NCBI RefSeq assembly: GCF_025821625.1
Contig: NZ_JACKSH010000232.1
Coordinates: forward strand, 1-42,054
Source: Mycolicibacterium pyrenivorans
Lineage (GTDB): Bacteria > Actinomycetota > Actinomycetes > Mycobacteriales > Mycobacteriaceae
Direction: 5' to 3'
Length of the DNA stretch: 42,054 nucleotides
In this document: piece after piece, positions 24,769 to 32,669 of the stretch
How positions within the stretch are numbered: position 1 is the first letter of the stretch
Layout of the letters: every line of letters begins with the position of its first letter
Notes under the pieces: model-generated
Told to the model about the DNA's origin: nothing
Database searches by the model: none
The model's input: only the letters and a program-made list of their open reading frames with translations
Program-made: the position numbers and the translations under genes

Positions 24769-25461
24769 GTGAACCGCGCGTCGCTGGAGAAGAATCCTCA
24801 CGAGGTCGCGTCGATGTTCGACGGGGTCGCGCGCCGCTACGACCTGACCAACACCGTGCTGTCGCTCGGCCAGGACCGCTTCTGGCGCCGCGCCACCCGC
24901 GAGGCGTTGCGGATCGGTCCCGGCGACAAGGTGCTCGACCTGGCGGCCGGGACCGCGGTGTCGACCGAGGAGCTGGCCGCCTCCGGCGCATGGTGTGTGG
25001 CCGCGGACTTCTCCGTCGGCATGCTCGCCGCGGGGGCCGGCCGTGACGTGCCGAAGGTGGCGGGTGATGCGACGCAACTGCCGTTCGCCGACGGTGTTTT
25101 CGACGCGGTGACGATCAGCTTCGGCCTGCGCAACGTGGTCGACCACTCCGCGGGGTTGCGCGAGATGGCGCGGGTCACGCGGCCGGGTGGCCGGCTGGTG
25201 GTGTGCGAATTCTCCACGCCGACGAACCGGGCATTCGCCACGCTCTACAAGGAGTACCTGATGAAGGCGCTGCCGCGGATCGCGCGGACGGTGGCCTCCA
25301 ACCCCGACGCCTACGTCTATCTCGCCGAATCGATCCGCGCCTGGCCGGATCAGGAGGGTCTGGCGCGGCGGATCGAGGCCGCGGGCTGGTCGCAGGTGCG
25401 CTGGCGCAACCTGACCGGCGGCATCGTGGCCCTGCACGCCGCGGTCAAGCCGCCGCGCTGA
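24769..25461 (+). CDS. menG: MenG (UbiE), demethylmenaquinone methyltransferase
   Basis: The 230-residue SAM-dependent methyltransferase performs the last ring step, methylating demethylmenaquinone. It begins VNRASLEKNPHEVASMF, with the UbiE signature YDLTNTVLSLGQDRFWRR following. Motif I is VLDLAAGTAVST, and the second UbiE signature is FGLRNVVDHSAGLREMARV. The GTG at 24769 is preferred over the ATG at 24745 because it matches the N-terminus of Rv0558 and lies at the predicted transcript start. It is followed by a degraded oxidoreductase rather than another men gene. Confidence 0.95.
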   Translation: MNRASLEKNPHEVASMFDGVARRYDLTNTVLSLGQDRFWRRATREALRIGPGDKVLDLAAGTAVSTEELAASGAWCVAADFSVGMLAAGAGRDVPKVAGDATQLPFADGVFDAVTISFGLRNVVDHSAGLREMARVTRPGGRLVVCEFSTPTNRAFATLYKEYLMKALPRIARTVASNPDAYVYLAESIRAWPDQEGLARRIEAAGWSQVRWRNLTGGIVALHAAVKPPR

Positions 25462-25591
25462 CCGGTCCGACACGCGCGAACCCGGTCCAAATGCACGGTT
25501 GTGACGCGAATCACCATTAACTTATCGCCCTGAGGGGATTCCGCGGCAAGGCGGTGGGGCATGGGTCGGGTTCATCAACAGCATCAACAGC

Positions 25592-27117
25592 ATGTGTCGC
25601 GCCAGAATCGCCGGGTTGACGGCCGCGCACGAACTCGTCGACCGCGGCTACAACGTCACCGATACCATGCGGCGAATCCCGTTCCCTGGAAACAGCCGCG
25701 GCACGTGGCAGAACCTCACCAGGGCGACGTCGTACCTGCATTCAGGCCTCAACCGCGCTGATCTCACTGTGCCGCTGCCTTTCCCGCTGCCGACATTGCC
25801 GAATCCGATCACCCCGAAGGCGCTCATCGAGTCGGTCACCACCGTGTTCCAGACGCTCTACCGGCTGCCGCTGTGGGAGGCGGCCTATGCGGCCCAGAAG
25901 TTGGCGGTCTACGTAACCAGCTGCGACGAACGCAAACTCGGGCAGTGGGAGAACATGACGTGGGAGGACTACATCGGCGCGAACAAGCGGTCACACGAGT
26001 ACAACCGCTACCTCGCCGACGGCATCATCCGTAATCTGGCGGCGTCGAAGTCCAAGGACGCCAGCGCGCATTCCATCGGCCTGGTCGGTGAGGCCTCCGT
26101 GTGGTCGATCCTGTTGCTGGGCAACGACTATGACTACAAGGGTTTTGACCGCGTACTCAATGGCCCGACGAGTTCACAATGGCTCGACCCGTGGGTCGCC
26201 CACCTGCGGTCGAAAGTGTGACGTTCCACGTGGGCCAGGCGCTGGCCCGGTTGACCCCGGACGGTAAACACATCGCGTCGGCCACCGTCGTGGGCCCAGG
26301 TGGCGTGGCGCAGCCCGTCATCGCCGACTGGTACGTCAGCGCGATCCCATGCGAGAAACTCGCCGCGGTGCTCACCCCCGACGTCGTCGCCGCAGACCCG
26401 AAACTGGCCGATGTCGCACTGCTGCGCACCGAATGGATGAACGGGTTGATGTTCTATCTCAGAGAACGGGTAGACGTCACGAAAGGCCATGTGAGCTATG
26501 TTGATTCGGGTTGGGCGATCACCTCGATCAGTGAGGCCCAGTTCTGGAAGCGGAGCCTGAGAAGCTACGGTGACGGCACCGTCAAGGACTGTCTGTCGGC
26601 GATCATTTCGGACTGGACGACCGCCGGTAATTTCAACCGCAGAAGCGCGCGGGACTGCACTCCGGAGGAGATCGCGCGGGAGGCGTGGGCGCAGATCAAG
26701 GCGCACCTCAACGACACCGGCACCGTGCTCACCGACGACATGCTGCACTCGTGGTTCCTCGACCCGTCGATCATCGCCCCGGGAACCCCGGAGGTTCGCA
26801 ACGACGAACCGCTGTTCATCCAGCACGCCGGTTCGTGGGCGCGCCGGCCGGAGGCCGTGACGGGTATCGACAACCTGTTCCTGGCGGGTGAGTGGGTGAA
26901 GACCGACCAGAACGTCACCACCATGGAGGGTGCCAACGAGGGTGGGCGGTACGCGGCGAACGGTGTGCTGCAGGCGTCGGGTTTTCGCGGTCCGATGGTC
27001 AAGATCGTCGAACTGTTCAAGGCACCTTGGTGGATACCATTCAAACAGGCCGACCGGGCGCGCTACCGCGCGAAGCTGCCGAACGCGCTGGAAATCCTCG
27101 ACACCCGCTGGCCATAG
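25592..27117 (+). pseudogene. broken FAD-dependent amine oxidase/desaturase-like gene
   Basis: Two adjacent frames encode parts of one FAD-dependent oxidoreductase. At the N-terminus IAGLTAAHELVDRGYNV is the dinucleotide-binding helix, but the Gly motif before it reads RAR where GAG is expected. NVT then jumps straight to DTMRRIPFPGN, so an internal stretch of roughly 50 residues appears to be deleted. Near 26213-26218 a single missing base ends the first frame (LRSK-V-stop), and the rest continues in another frame from SVTFHVGQALARL to LDTRWP. The C-terminal half is well preserved, including FLAGEWVKTDQNVTTMEGANEGGRYAA, the FAD-binding tail. An intact gene would encode about 550 residues. 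The start is uncertain. Confidence 0.85.
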
Positions 27118-27215
27118 CGCGTCAGATGTTCACGAGTCGGCCGGCGCCAGCGCTGTTGTGCGGCAACGTCTTCGGGTCCGGTGACACAGCCTCCGAGGGT
27201 TCACCCGATAGTTCG

Positions 27216-27692
27216 TCATGACGCGTAGCGCGCAGCCTCGGCGGCGTACTCCGCCGATACGCACACGTCGTAGCGCTGGGCCTCGAGCGACTTGACACTC
27301 GCGAAGTCCCGTTCGCCTCCGGTGGCGACGTGGGCGACGAAACCGAACACCGCTCCCCAGAAGGCGCCGATCACCAGCGCTATCAACATCGTCACGATCC
27401 AGACGGGTCCGACTGTGAAGATCGCGAGAAGCAGACCGATGAACAACCCGAACCAGGCGCCGCTGGCAGCGCCTGCGAACGCCGCCCTGCTCTTCGTCAT
27501 CCGCCCGGTGACGCGTTCGATCGTGCGCAATCCGTCGCCGATGATGCGCACGTGTTCGACAGGGAAGCCGTCGTCGGACATCCGGTCCACCAGTCGCTGG
27601 GCGTCAGCGTAATCGTCGAATGAGGCGATGACCTGCCGCGGGGCGGGCCTGATACCGTCCTGCGGCTCGTGCGGTCCACTTGGGTTCGTCAC
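27216..27692 (-). CDS. general stress protein-like membrane protein
   Basis: The 158-residue protein begins with a general-stress-protein-17M-like (YflT) segment, VIASFDDYADAQRLVDRMSDDGFPV. It continues with a Gly/Ala-rich double membrane-spanning region (about residues 70-125: AFAGAASGAWFGLFIGLLLA and a second helix) and a short cytoplasmic tail with AQRYDVCVSAEYA. The GTG at 27692 is chosen because GGAGG lies just upstream on the coding strand; an earlier in-frame start at 27749 is less likely. Function unknown; similar proteins are induced by general stress. It is intact although surrounded by decayed genes. Confidence 0.85.
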   Translation of the reverse strand: MTNPSGPHEPQDGIRPAPRQVIASFDDYADAQRLVDRMSDDGFPVEHVRIIGDGLRTIERVTGRMTKSRAAFAGAASGAWFGLFIGLLLAIFTVGPVWIVTMLIALVIGAFWGAVFGFVAHVATGGERDFASVKSLEAQRYDVCVSAEYAAEAARYAS

Positions 27693-27802
27693 TTCTTCCT
27701 CCAGAAACTTGTGTCGGCCTGTCGCCCGGTTACCCCCTCCAGGGAACACCAGTCGGTGGGCACCGACAACGGTATGCGCATGAACGATCTGGGAGACCCC
27801 GG

Positions 27803-27871
27803 GCGGCGATTTTGGCCGTGATCACGCTCAACACGGTGCTCAACTACGTGCAGGAGGCGCGCGCGACACCG
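27803..27871 (+). pseudogene. relic of a cation-transporting P-type ATPase
   Basis: A short in-frame segment reads AAILAVITLNTVLNYVQEARA. It closely resembles the end of the second membrane helix and entry to the A-domain of Ca/Mg-type P-type ATPases (LNAVLGYVQEARAE). No other part of such a protein is recognisable nearby, so this is a remnant. It lies just upstream of the broken hydrolase. Confidence 0.55.
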
Positions 27872-27884
27872 CTATGTTCAGACC

Positions 27885-28785
27885 ATGCTGTATGGGCGCC
27901 ACGCTGACCCCGAGTCGACGCTGGGCAACGATCCGCGATCGGACCCACGCATGGTCGGGGTGTTCTCCCGGTTCGGCCTGGAGGGCCGGCTGCCCGCGAG
28001 CGGTCTCACCTGCGATTCGCCGATCGAGGAACGGCATGCGTTCGCGGCCATGAGCGAGGAGGGCATGGGCGCGATCTTCGAGGAGCTGGCGCTCGAGCCC
28101 CCCGGTGCCGGCTTGGTGACCACGTCGACGAGCACGATCATCGGCGTCGACGGCAACGACATCACGCTCTTCGTCAGCCGGCCCGCCGGCACGGCAGGCC
28201 CATTGCCGGGTGTGCTGCATCTGCACGGCGGCGGCCAGGTGGGTCAGCGCCCACCGCGACGACCTCGGCATCACCGGTTTCATCGCGTCGGGGGAATCCG
28301 GCGGAGGGAACCTGACACTCACGTTGGCGCACAAGGCGAAACGAGAAGGGTGGATCGACGAGATCGCCGGCTTCTACGCGCAGTGCCCGTTCATCTCCAA
28401 CAGGTGGCTCGAGGCGTGCGATGATCTGCCGTCGCTCGAGGAGAACGACGAGTACTTCATCAGCCGTGAACAACTCGCGTTGCTCGGATCGCTCTACGAT
28501 CCCGACGGCACGTACGCCGGGGACGCGACGTGCTGGGCCGCGGTCGCCACCGACGAGGAACTGAGAGACCTTCCGCCACACGTGATCTCGGTCAACGAAC
28601 TCGATCCGCTGCGGGACGAGGGTCTGCAGTATTACCGCAGGCTGTTGCGCGCGGGGGTGCCCACCGTCGGCCGTGTGGTGGCGGGCACCTGCCACGGTGG
28701 GGACCTGATGTTGGGAAGCGCGATGCCGGAGGTGTTCGGCGCCAGTATCCGCGACGTCAGCGGGTTCGCCCACTCACTGAGCTAA
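27885..28785 (+). pseudogene. alpha/beta hydrolase (HSL-type esterase) with internal deletion
   Basis: The first frame, MLYGRHADPESTLGNDP to VLHLHGGG, carries the oxyanion-hole HGGG motif of hormone-sensitive-lipase-type esterases. The second frame resumes with WVSAHRDDLGI and carries the nucleophile elbow GESGGGN, a probable Asp in NELDPLRDEG and the His in GTCHGGD. About 50-60 residues that normally lie between HGGG and WVSAHRDDLG are absent, and the frame shifts at the junction near 28232-28240. All three catalytic residues survive but no continuous product is possible. The stop overlaps the convergent hypothetical gene by 29 bp. Confidence 0.85.
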
Positions 28786-29194
28786 CCCACAGCCTCGCGG
28801 ACTCGTCGCCGACAGCGGCGTCGTGGATCCGTTGGAAGTTGCGTCCGCCCCGCCCGAAGGTGGCGACGACCGCCGTCGGCGCCGCGGACTCGGCCATCGG
28901 GGCAGTGCGCCATTCGCACGGGCGGACATGGACGAGGTCGACGCTCTCGCCGTCCGCGTCGTAGAAGTACGCCCCGTCGAGCCGCCCCAGCCAGTAGAGC
29001 CCGTCGACGTCACGCGTCCACACGAACGAGCCGTCGGCCACCTCGGCGAAACGTTCGATGCGGCGGGCCAGCCGCACCGGATCGTCGTGGCCGCCGAAAC
29101 CGCACAGGCCCAACGCTTGTGCGCGGTCGAGCGCCCCCTGCGGGTCGATGTCGTCGCGCCGCGACCGCATCGGTGCCCGGTACACGGCCGTCAC
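28757..29194 (-). CDS. conserved-type hypothetical protein coupled to menJ
   Basis: The 145-residue protein starts at GTG 29194 within the menJ stop (GTGA overlap) and ends inside the 3' end of the broken hydrolase. It contains LARRIERFAEVADGSFVWTRDVDGLYWLG, split here as a helical LARRIERFAEV followed by the strand-rich DGSFVWTRDVDGLYWLGRL. The segment HVRPCEWRTAPM contains the second of its two Cys residues, and GRGGRNFQRIHDA is near the C-terminus. No signal peptide or membrane helix is seen. I do not recognise the family. The overlap with menJ implies the same transcript and possibly a related task, but this is inference. No counterpart is recalled in M. tuberculosis. Confidence 0.75.
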   Translation of the reverse strand: MTAVYRAPMRSRRDDIDPQGALDRAQALGLCGFGGHDDPVRLARRIERFAEVADGSFVWTRDVDGLYWLGRLDGAYFYDADGESVDLVHVRPCEWRTAPMAESAAPTAVVATFGRGGRNFQRIHDAAVGDESARLWVSSVSGRTR

Positions 29195-30453
29195 GTGAAG
29201 GGGTGGCGGTGGTCGATGCGCCGCGACAGCATGCCCGCGCCGCGCCACACCCGCGCGACGGCATCCTCGTCCTCGTCGGTGACGAAGTTGCCCATCACCC
29301 GCACCGCCACCTTCATCAGCGCCGACGACCGCATCGCCAACGGCCCGGTGGCCGGGAGGAACCGCGGGATCGTCAGCAGCAGAGCCAGCCGCCGCGCAAT
29401 CGAGAAGCCGCGCGCGTAATTCTCGTGCAGAACCGCCGGCCAGGCTTGCGAGTAGTCGCCATGACCCAGCAGATCCACCGCCAGCCTGCCGGTCTCCAGC
29501 CCGTAATCGATGCCCTCGCCGTTGAGCGGATTCACGCACGCCGCGGCATCACCGATCAGCATCCAGTTGGGCCCCGCCACCCCCGAAACGGCCCCGCCCA
29601 TCGGCAGCAGCGCCGACAGCCCGGCGCGCGGCTCCCCGTCGAAGCCCCATTCGTCTCGGCGCAGGTCGGTGTAGTAGTTCATCAGCGGGCGCAGCGCCGC
29701 GTCGGCAGGCCGCTTCGACGTGGCCAGCGCACCGACGCCGATGTTCACCTCACCGTTGCCCAGCGGGAAGATCCAGCCGTAGCCCGGAAGCACCTGGCCC
29801 TCGGGGGAGCGCAGTTCCAGGTGTGACGTGATCCAGGGCTCGCTGCTGCGTGGGGTGGCGATGTAGCCGCGGACGGCCACCCCGTAGACGGTTTCCCGGT
29901 GCCACTCCCGGCCGAGGACGCGGCCCAGCGTCGAGCGCGCGCCGTCGGCGACGATCAGGTGCTCACACCGGATCACCTCGCCGGAGCCGAGCACCACCGC
30001 CGTCACCCGGCCTGTGGAATCCCGCTGTACGTCAACGGCTTTGACGCCGAGCTTCATCTTGGCCCCGTCATCGACGGCCACCAGGCGGATGCGCTCGTCG
30101 AGCTCGGTGCGGGGCACCGCGCTGCTGGTCGGCGGGAACGACGGTCCCGGCCACGCCACCTCGACGTCGGCGCCGAACCCCGACATCCGCAACCCGCGGT
30201 GGGCGACCTTCCCGTCGAGCCACCCGCCCAACCCGAGGCGCCGCAACTCGGCGACCGCGCGGGGCGTCAACCCGTCGCCGCACGCCTTGTCCCGGGGGAA
30301 CTGGGCCGAGTCGACGACCAGCACGTCGCGGCCGGCGCGCGCCGCCCACGCCGCCGCCGCCGATCCGGCGGGCCCTGCCCCGACGACCACGACCTCCGCG
30401 CTGCTCGACCCCTGCACTTCGGGCTCGGTCGCCTCGCTCGTCGAACCGGTCAT
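29191..30453 (-). CDS. menJ: MenJ, menaquinone side-chain reductase
   Basis: The 420-residue FAD flavoprotein of the geranylgeranyl reductase family is expected to saturate the beta isoprene unit of menaquinone-9. The N-terminal Rossmann motif is VVVVGAGPAGSAAAAWAARAG (near residues 20-39), followed by PRDKACGDGLTPRAV, and the second FAD motif is LIGDAAACVNPLNGEGIDYG. The start at 30453 (MTGSTSEATEPE) matches the expected length for Rv0561c orthologues; an extended in-frame ORF reaches into the divergent grcC1. GGGAG lies just before the ATG. It shares a 21-bp divergent promoter region with grcC1. Confidence 0.94.
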   Translation of the reverse strand: MTGSTSEATEPEVQGSSSAEVVVVGAGPAGSAAAAWAARAGRDVLVVDSAQFPRDKACGDGLTPRAVAELRRLGLGGWLDGKVAHRGLRMSGFGADVEVAWPGPSFPPTSSAVPRTELDERIRLVAVDDGAKMKLGVKAVDVQRDSTGRVTAVVLGSGEVIRCEHLIVADGARSTLGRVLGREWHRETVYGVAVRGYIATPRSSEPWITSHLELRSPEGQVLPGYGWIFPLGNGEVNIGVGALATSKRPADAALRPLMNYYTDLRRDEWGFDGEPRAGLSALLPMGGAVSGVAGPNWMLIGDAAACVNPLNGEGIDYGLETGRLAVDLLGHGDYSQAWPAVLHENYARGFSIARRLALLLTIPRFLPATGPLAMRSSALMKVAVRVMGNFVTDEDEDAVARVWRGAGMLSRRIDHRHPFT

Positions 30454-30460
30454 GACTCCC

Positions 30461-30468
30461 AGTATGTT
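30461..30468. promoter_or_regulatory. overlapping divergent -10 boxes of menJ and grcC1
   Basis: Only 21 bp separate the two start codons. On the plus strand TATGTT (30463-30468) is six bases before the grcC1 GTG. On the minus strand CATACT (30466-30461) is seven bases before the menJ ATG. Both fit leaderless starts, and the boxes share four bases, so the two promoters cannot easily fire at once. Confidence 0.5.
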
Positions 30469-30474
30469 GGCTGT

Positions 30475-31482
30475 GTGAGGACACCGGCGAGCGTGGTGGC
30501 GGGAGTGGACTTCGGGGATGCCCGATTCGCACAGGATGTTCGCGACGGAGTGGCCCGAATCGAGGCCCTGATGTCCGAGGAACTGGGCCGCGCCGACACC
30601 CTGATGGCGGAGGCGGTCAACCATCTGTTCCAGGCGGGCGGCAAGCGGTTCCGGCCCCTGTTCACGGTGTTGTCTGCCCAGCTGGGGCCCGAGCCCGACG
30701 CGTGGCAGGTCACCGTCGCGGGCTCGGTGATCGAGCTGGTGCACCTGGCGACCCTCTACCACGACGACGTGATGGACGAGGCGCAGGTGCGGCGCGGTGC
30801 GCCCAGCGCCAACGCGCGCTGGGGCAACAACATCGCGATCCTGGCGGGCGACTACCTGTTCGCGACGGCGTCGCGGCTGGTGTCGCGGCTGGGGCCAGAC
30901 GCGGTGCGGATCATCGCCGACACCTTCGCGCTGCTGGTGACAGGGCAGATGCGGGAGACGCGCGGCGCCGCCGACCAGGTCGACTCGGTGGACCACTACC
31001 TCAAGGTCGTCTACGAGAAGACGGCGTGCCTGATCTCGGCGTCGGGCCGTTTCGGGGCGACCTTCTCCGGCTCCAACGAGGCACAGGTCGAGCGGCTGGC
31101 CCGGCTCGGCGGCATCGTGGGTACCGCCTTCCAGATCTCCGACGACATCATCGACATCGACAGCGATCCCGACGAGTCGGGCAAGGTGCCGGGCACCGAC
31201 CTGCGCGAAGGCGTGCACACGCTGCCGGTGCTGTACGCGCTGCGCGAGACCGGCCCCGACGCCGACCGGCTGCGTGAGCTGCTGGCCGGTCCGGTGACCG
31301 ACGACGACGACGTCGCCGAGGCGCTGCGGCTGCTGCGGGCGTCGCAGGGCATCGCGAAGGCCAAGGAGACCGTCGCCGGGTATGCCGAACAGGCCCAGCG
31401 GGAGCTCGTCGAGTTGCCCGACGGGCCGGGGCGGCAGGCGCTGGCCACGTTGGTGGACTACACCGTCAACCGGCACGGCTGA
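30475..31482 (+). CDS. grcC1: GrcC1, all-trans polyprenyl diphosphate synthase
   Basis: The 335-residue trans-prenyltransferase is predicted to make the long isoprenoid side chain of menaquinone. The first Asp-rich motif is HDDVMDEAQ (Asp97, Asp98, Asp101) and the second is SDDIIDIDSD (Asp223, Asp224, Asp227). GGKRFRPL binds the allylic diphosphate. It matches Rv0562 closely in sequence. The GTG start at 30475 agrees with the Rv0562 N-terminus (MRTPATVVAGVD). It is divergent from menJ, so side-chain synthesis and reduction are regulated together in space. Confidence 0.94.
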   Translation: MRTPASVVAGVDFGDARFAQDVRDGVARIEALMSEELGRADTLMAEAVNHLFQAGGKRFRPLFTVLSAQLGPEPDAWQVTVAGSVIELVHLATLYHDDVMDEAQVRRGAPSANARWGNNIAILAGDYLFATASRLVSRLGPDAVRIIADTFALLVTGQMRETRGAADQVDSVDHYLKVVYEKTACLISASGRFGATFSGSNEAQVERLARLGGIVGTAFQISDDIIDIDSDPDESGKVPGTDLREGVHTLPVLYALRETGPDADRLRELLAGPVTDDDDVAEALRLLRASQGIAKAKETVAGYAEQAQRELVELPDGPGRQALATLVDYTVNRHG

Positions 31483-31533
31483 GACTTCGGGGCTCGCGGA
31501 ACCCGCACGTGCTGTCCGGGCGTTGACTAGCCG

Positions 31534-31635
31534 ATGACTCTCGCAGGTTTCTGTGAGTCGGCAGCTTTGAAGTCGGCAGTTTTGAAGTCGGCAGTTTTGA
31601 AGTCGGCAGCTCGTAAAGGAGGTAAGCCACGATGA
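31534..31635 (+). CDS. 33-codon pentapeptide-repeat leader ORF overlapping htpX
   Basis: ATG at 31534 opens an ORF whose TGA (31633-31635) overlaps the htpX ATG (31632) as ATGA. Its middle is built from four 15-bp repeats, read in frame as ESAAL, KSAVL, KSAVL and KSAAR. It ends in the basic KGGKPR, encoded by the htpX ribosome-binding site itself (AAAGGAGGT). The product would be a small basic amphipathic peptide. The repeat length preserves the frame and all copies are open. No clear promoter or Shine-Dalgarno sequence was found for the ORF, so expression is uncertain. Confidence 0.45.
   Translation: MTLAGFCESAALKSAVLKSAVLKSAARKGGKPR
31557..31616 (+). repeat. tandem repeat, 4 x 15 bp
   Basis: The unit is GTCGGCAGYTTTGAA. 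Copies begin at 31557, 31572, 31587 and 31602. Units 2 and 3 are identical, unit 1 differs by one base, and unit 4 diverges at its 3' end before the htpX ribosome-binding site. Near identity suggests recent slippage expansion. Confidence 0.95.
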
Positions 31636-32519
31636 CCTGGCACCCGCATGCCAACAGGGCCAAGACCTTCCTGTTGCTGGCGGTGTTCTCGGGTCTGATC
31701 GTCGGTGTCGGCGCCCTGTTCGGGCGCAACATCATGTTCCTGGCGGTGGTGTTCGCCGTCGGCATGAACGCCTACGTGTACTTCAACAGCGACAAGATGG
31801 CGCTGCGGGCGATGCACGCCCAGCCGGTCACCGAGATGCAGGCGCCGCTGATGTACAAGATCGTGCGGGAGCTGGCCACCACGGCGCGGCAGCCGATGCC
31901 GCGGCTCTACATCAGCGACACCGCCGCCCCGAACGCGTTCGCGACCGGACGCAACCCGCGCAACGCCGCGGTGTGCTGCACGACGGGCATCCTGGGAATC
32001 CTCAACGAGCGCGAACTGCGGGCGGTGCTCGGCCATGAGCTGTCCCACGTGTACAACCGCGACATCCTGATCTCCTGTGTCGCCGGCGCGATGGCCTCGG
32101 TGATCACCGCGCTGGCGAACCTGGCGTTCTTCGCGAGCATGTTCGGCGGCAACCGCGACGGCGGCACCAATCCTTTTGCGATCCTTCTGGTTTCGCTGCT
32201 CGGCCCGATCGCCGCGACCGTCATCCGGCTGGCGGTGTCACGCTCGCGCGAGTACCAGGCCGACCAGTCCGGCGCCGAGCTGACCGGCGACCCGCTGGCG
32301 TTGGCCAGCGCGCTGCGCAAGATCAGCGGCGGCGTGGAACGGGCGCCGCTGCCCCCGGAGCCGCAGTTGGCCGATCAGGCGCACCTGATGATCGCCAACC
32401 CGTTCCGTGCCGGCGAGAAGATCGGCAAGCTGTTCTCGACGCACCCCCCGATGGAGGAGCGCATCGCACGCCTGGAGGCGATGGCGGGCCCCAACTACCG
32501 AGGCCCCGGCCTCTACTGA
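31632..32519 (+). CDS. htpX: HtpX, membrane zinc metalloprotease
   Basis: The 295-residue M48-family protease degrades damaged membrane proteins. Two N-terminal membrane helices (about 12-30 and 34-51) precede the zinc site HELSH (His135, Glu136, His139), with the third ligand Glu207 in SREYQAD. Two more hydrophobic segments lie at 145-170 and 180-200. GPNYRGPGLY ends the protein. AAAGGAGGT at 31615-31623 is a very strong ribosome-binding site. Its start overlaps the stop of a 33-codon repeat ORF. Corresponds to Rv0563. Confidence 0.95.
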   Translation: MTWHPHANRAKTFLLLAVFSGLIVGVGALFGRNIMFLAVVFAVGMNAYVYFNSDKMALRAMHAQPVTEMQAPLMYKIVRELATTARQPMPRLYISDTAAPNAFATGRNPRNAAVCCTTGILGILNERELRAVLGHELSHVYNRDILISCVAGAMASVITALANLAFFASMFGGNRDGGTNPFAILLVSLLGPIAATVIRLAVSRSREYQADQSGAELTGDPLALASALRKISGGVERAPLPPEPQLADQAHLMIANPFRAGEKIGKLFSTHPPMEERIARLEAMAGPNYRGPGLY

Positions 32520-32525
32520 TTCCCC

Positions 32526-32586
32526 GCCGGAATTGCATTCCGGCAGGCGTCCACCCGCGATTCCTCTGCTGGAATGCAATTTCGGC
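32526..32586. repeat. palindromic element copies 2 and 3, forming a large inverted repeat
   Basis: GCCGGAAT-TGC-ATTCCGGC (32526-32544) is a perfect palindrome. GCTGGAAT-GCA-ATTTCGGC (32568-32586) is an imperfect copy in the opposite orientation. With flanks CCCGCC and GGGCGG the two can also pair with each other as one stem of more than 20 bp. They start 7 bp after the htpX stop, so a terminator or mRNA-stabilising role is possible. The related copy is at 79-97. Confidence 0.75.
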
Positions 32587-32656
32587 CGGGCGGGTCACTT
32601 CGTTGACGGCTGCGTCAGACTCTGTGGCTAGCTCTGCGGGCATACGGTGCGCCCCT

Positions 32657-32662
32657 TAGGGT
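32657..32662 (+). promoter_or_regulatory. leaderless -10 box (TAGGGT) of first secreted paralogue
   Basis: TAGGGT is seven bases before GTG 32670. The second paralogue has TAGGCT at the equivalent place (33168-33173). Confidence 0.45.
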
Positions 32663-32669
32663 GTGGTCC

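Noticed and set aside
30453..31476. Longer menJ start extending through grcC1 on the minus strand
   Set aside because: The extension is a shadow of grcC1. The FAD motif begins about 20 residues after ATG 30453, as expected.
31557..31616. CRISPR-like array
   Set aside because: The 15-bp units are directly tandem with no spacers.
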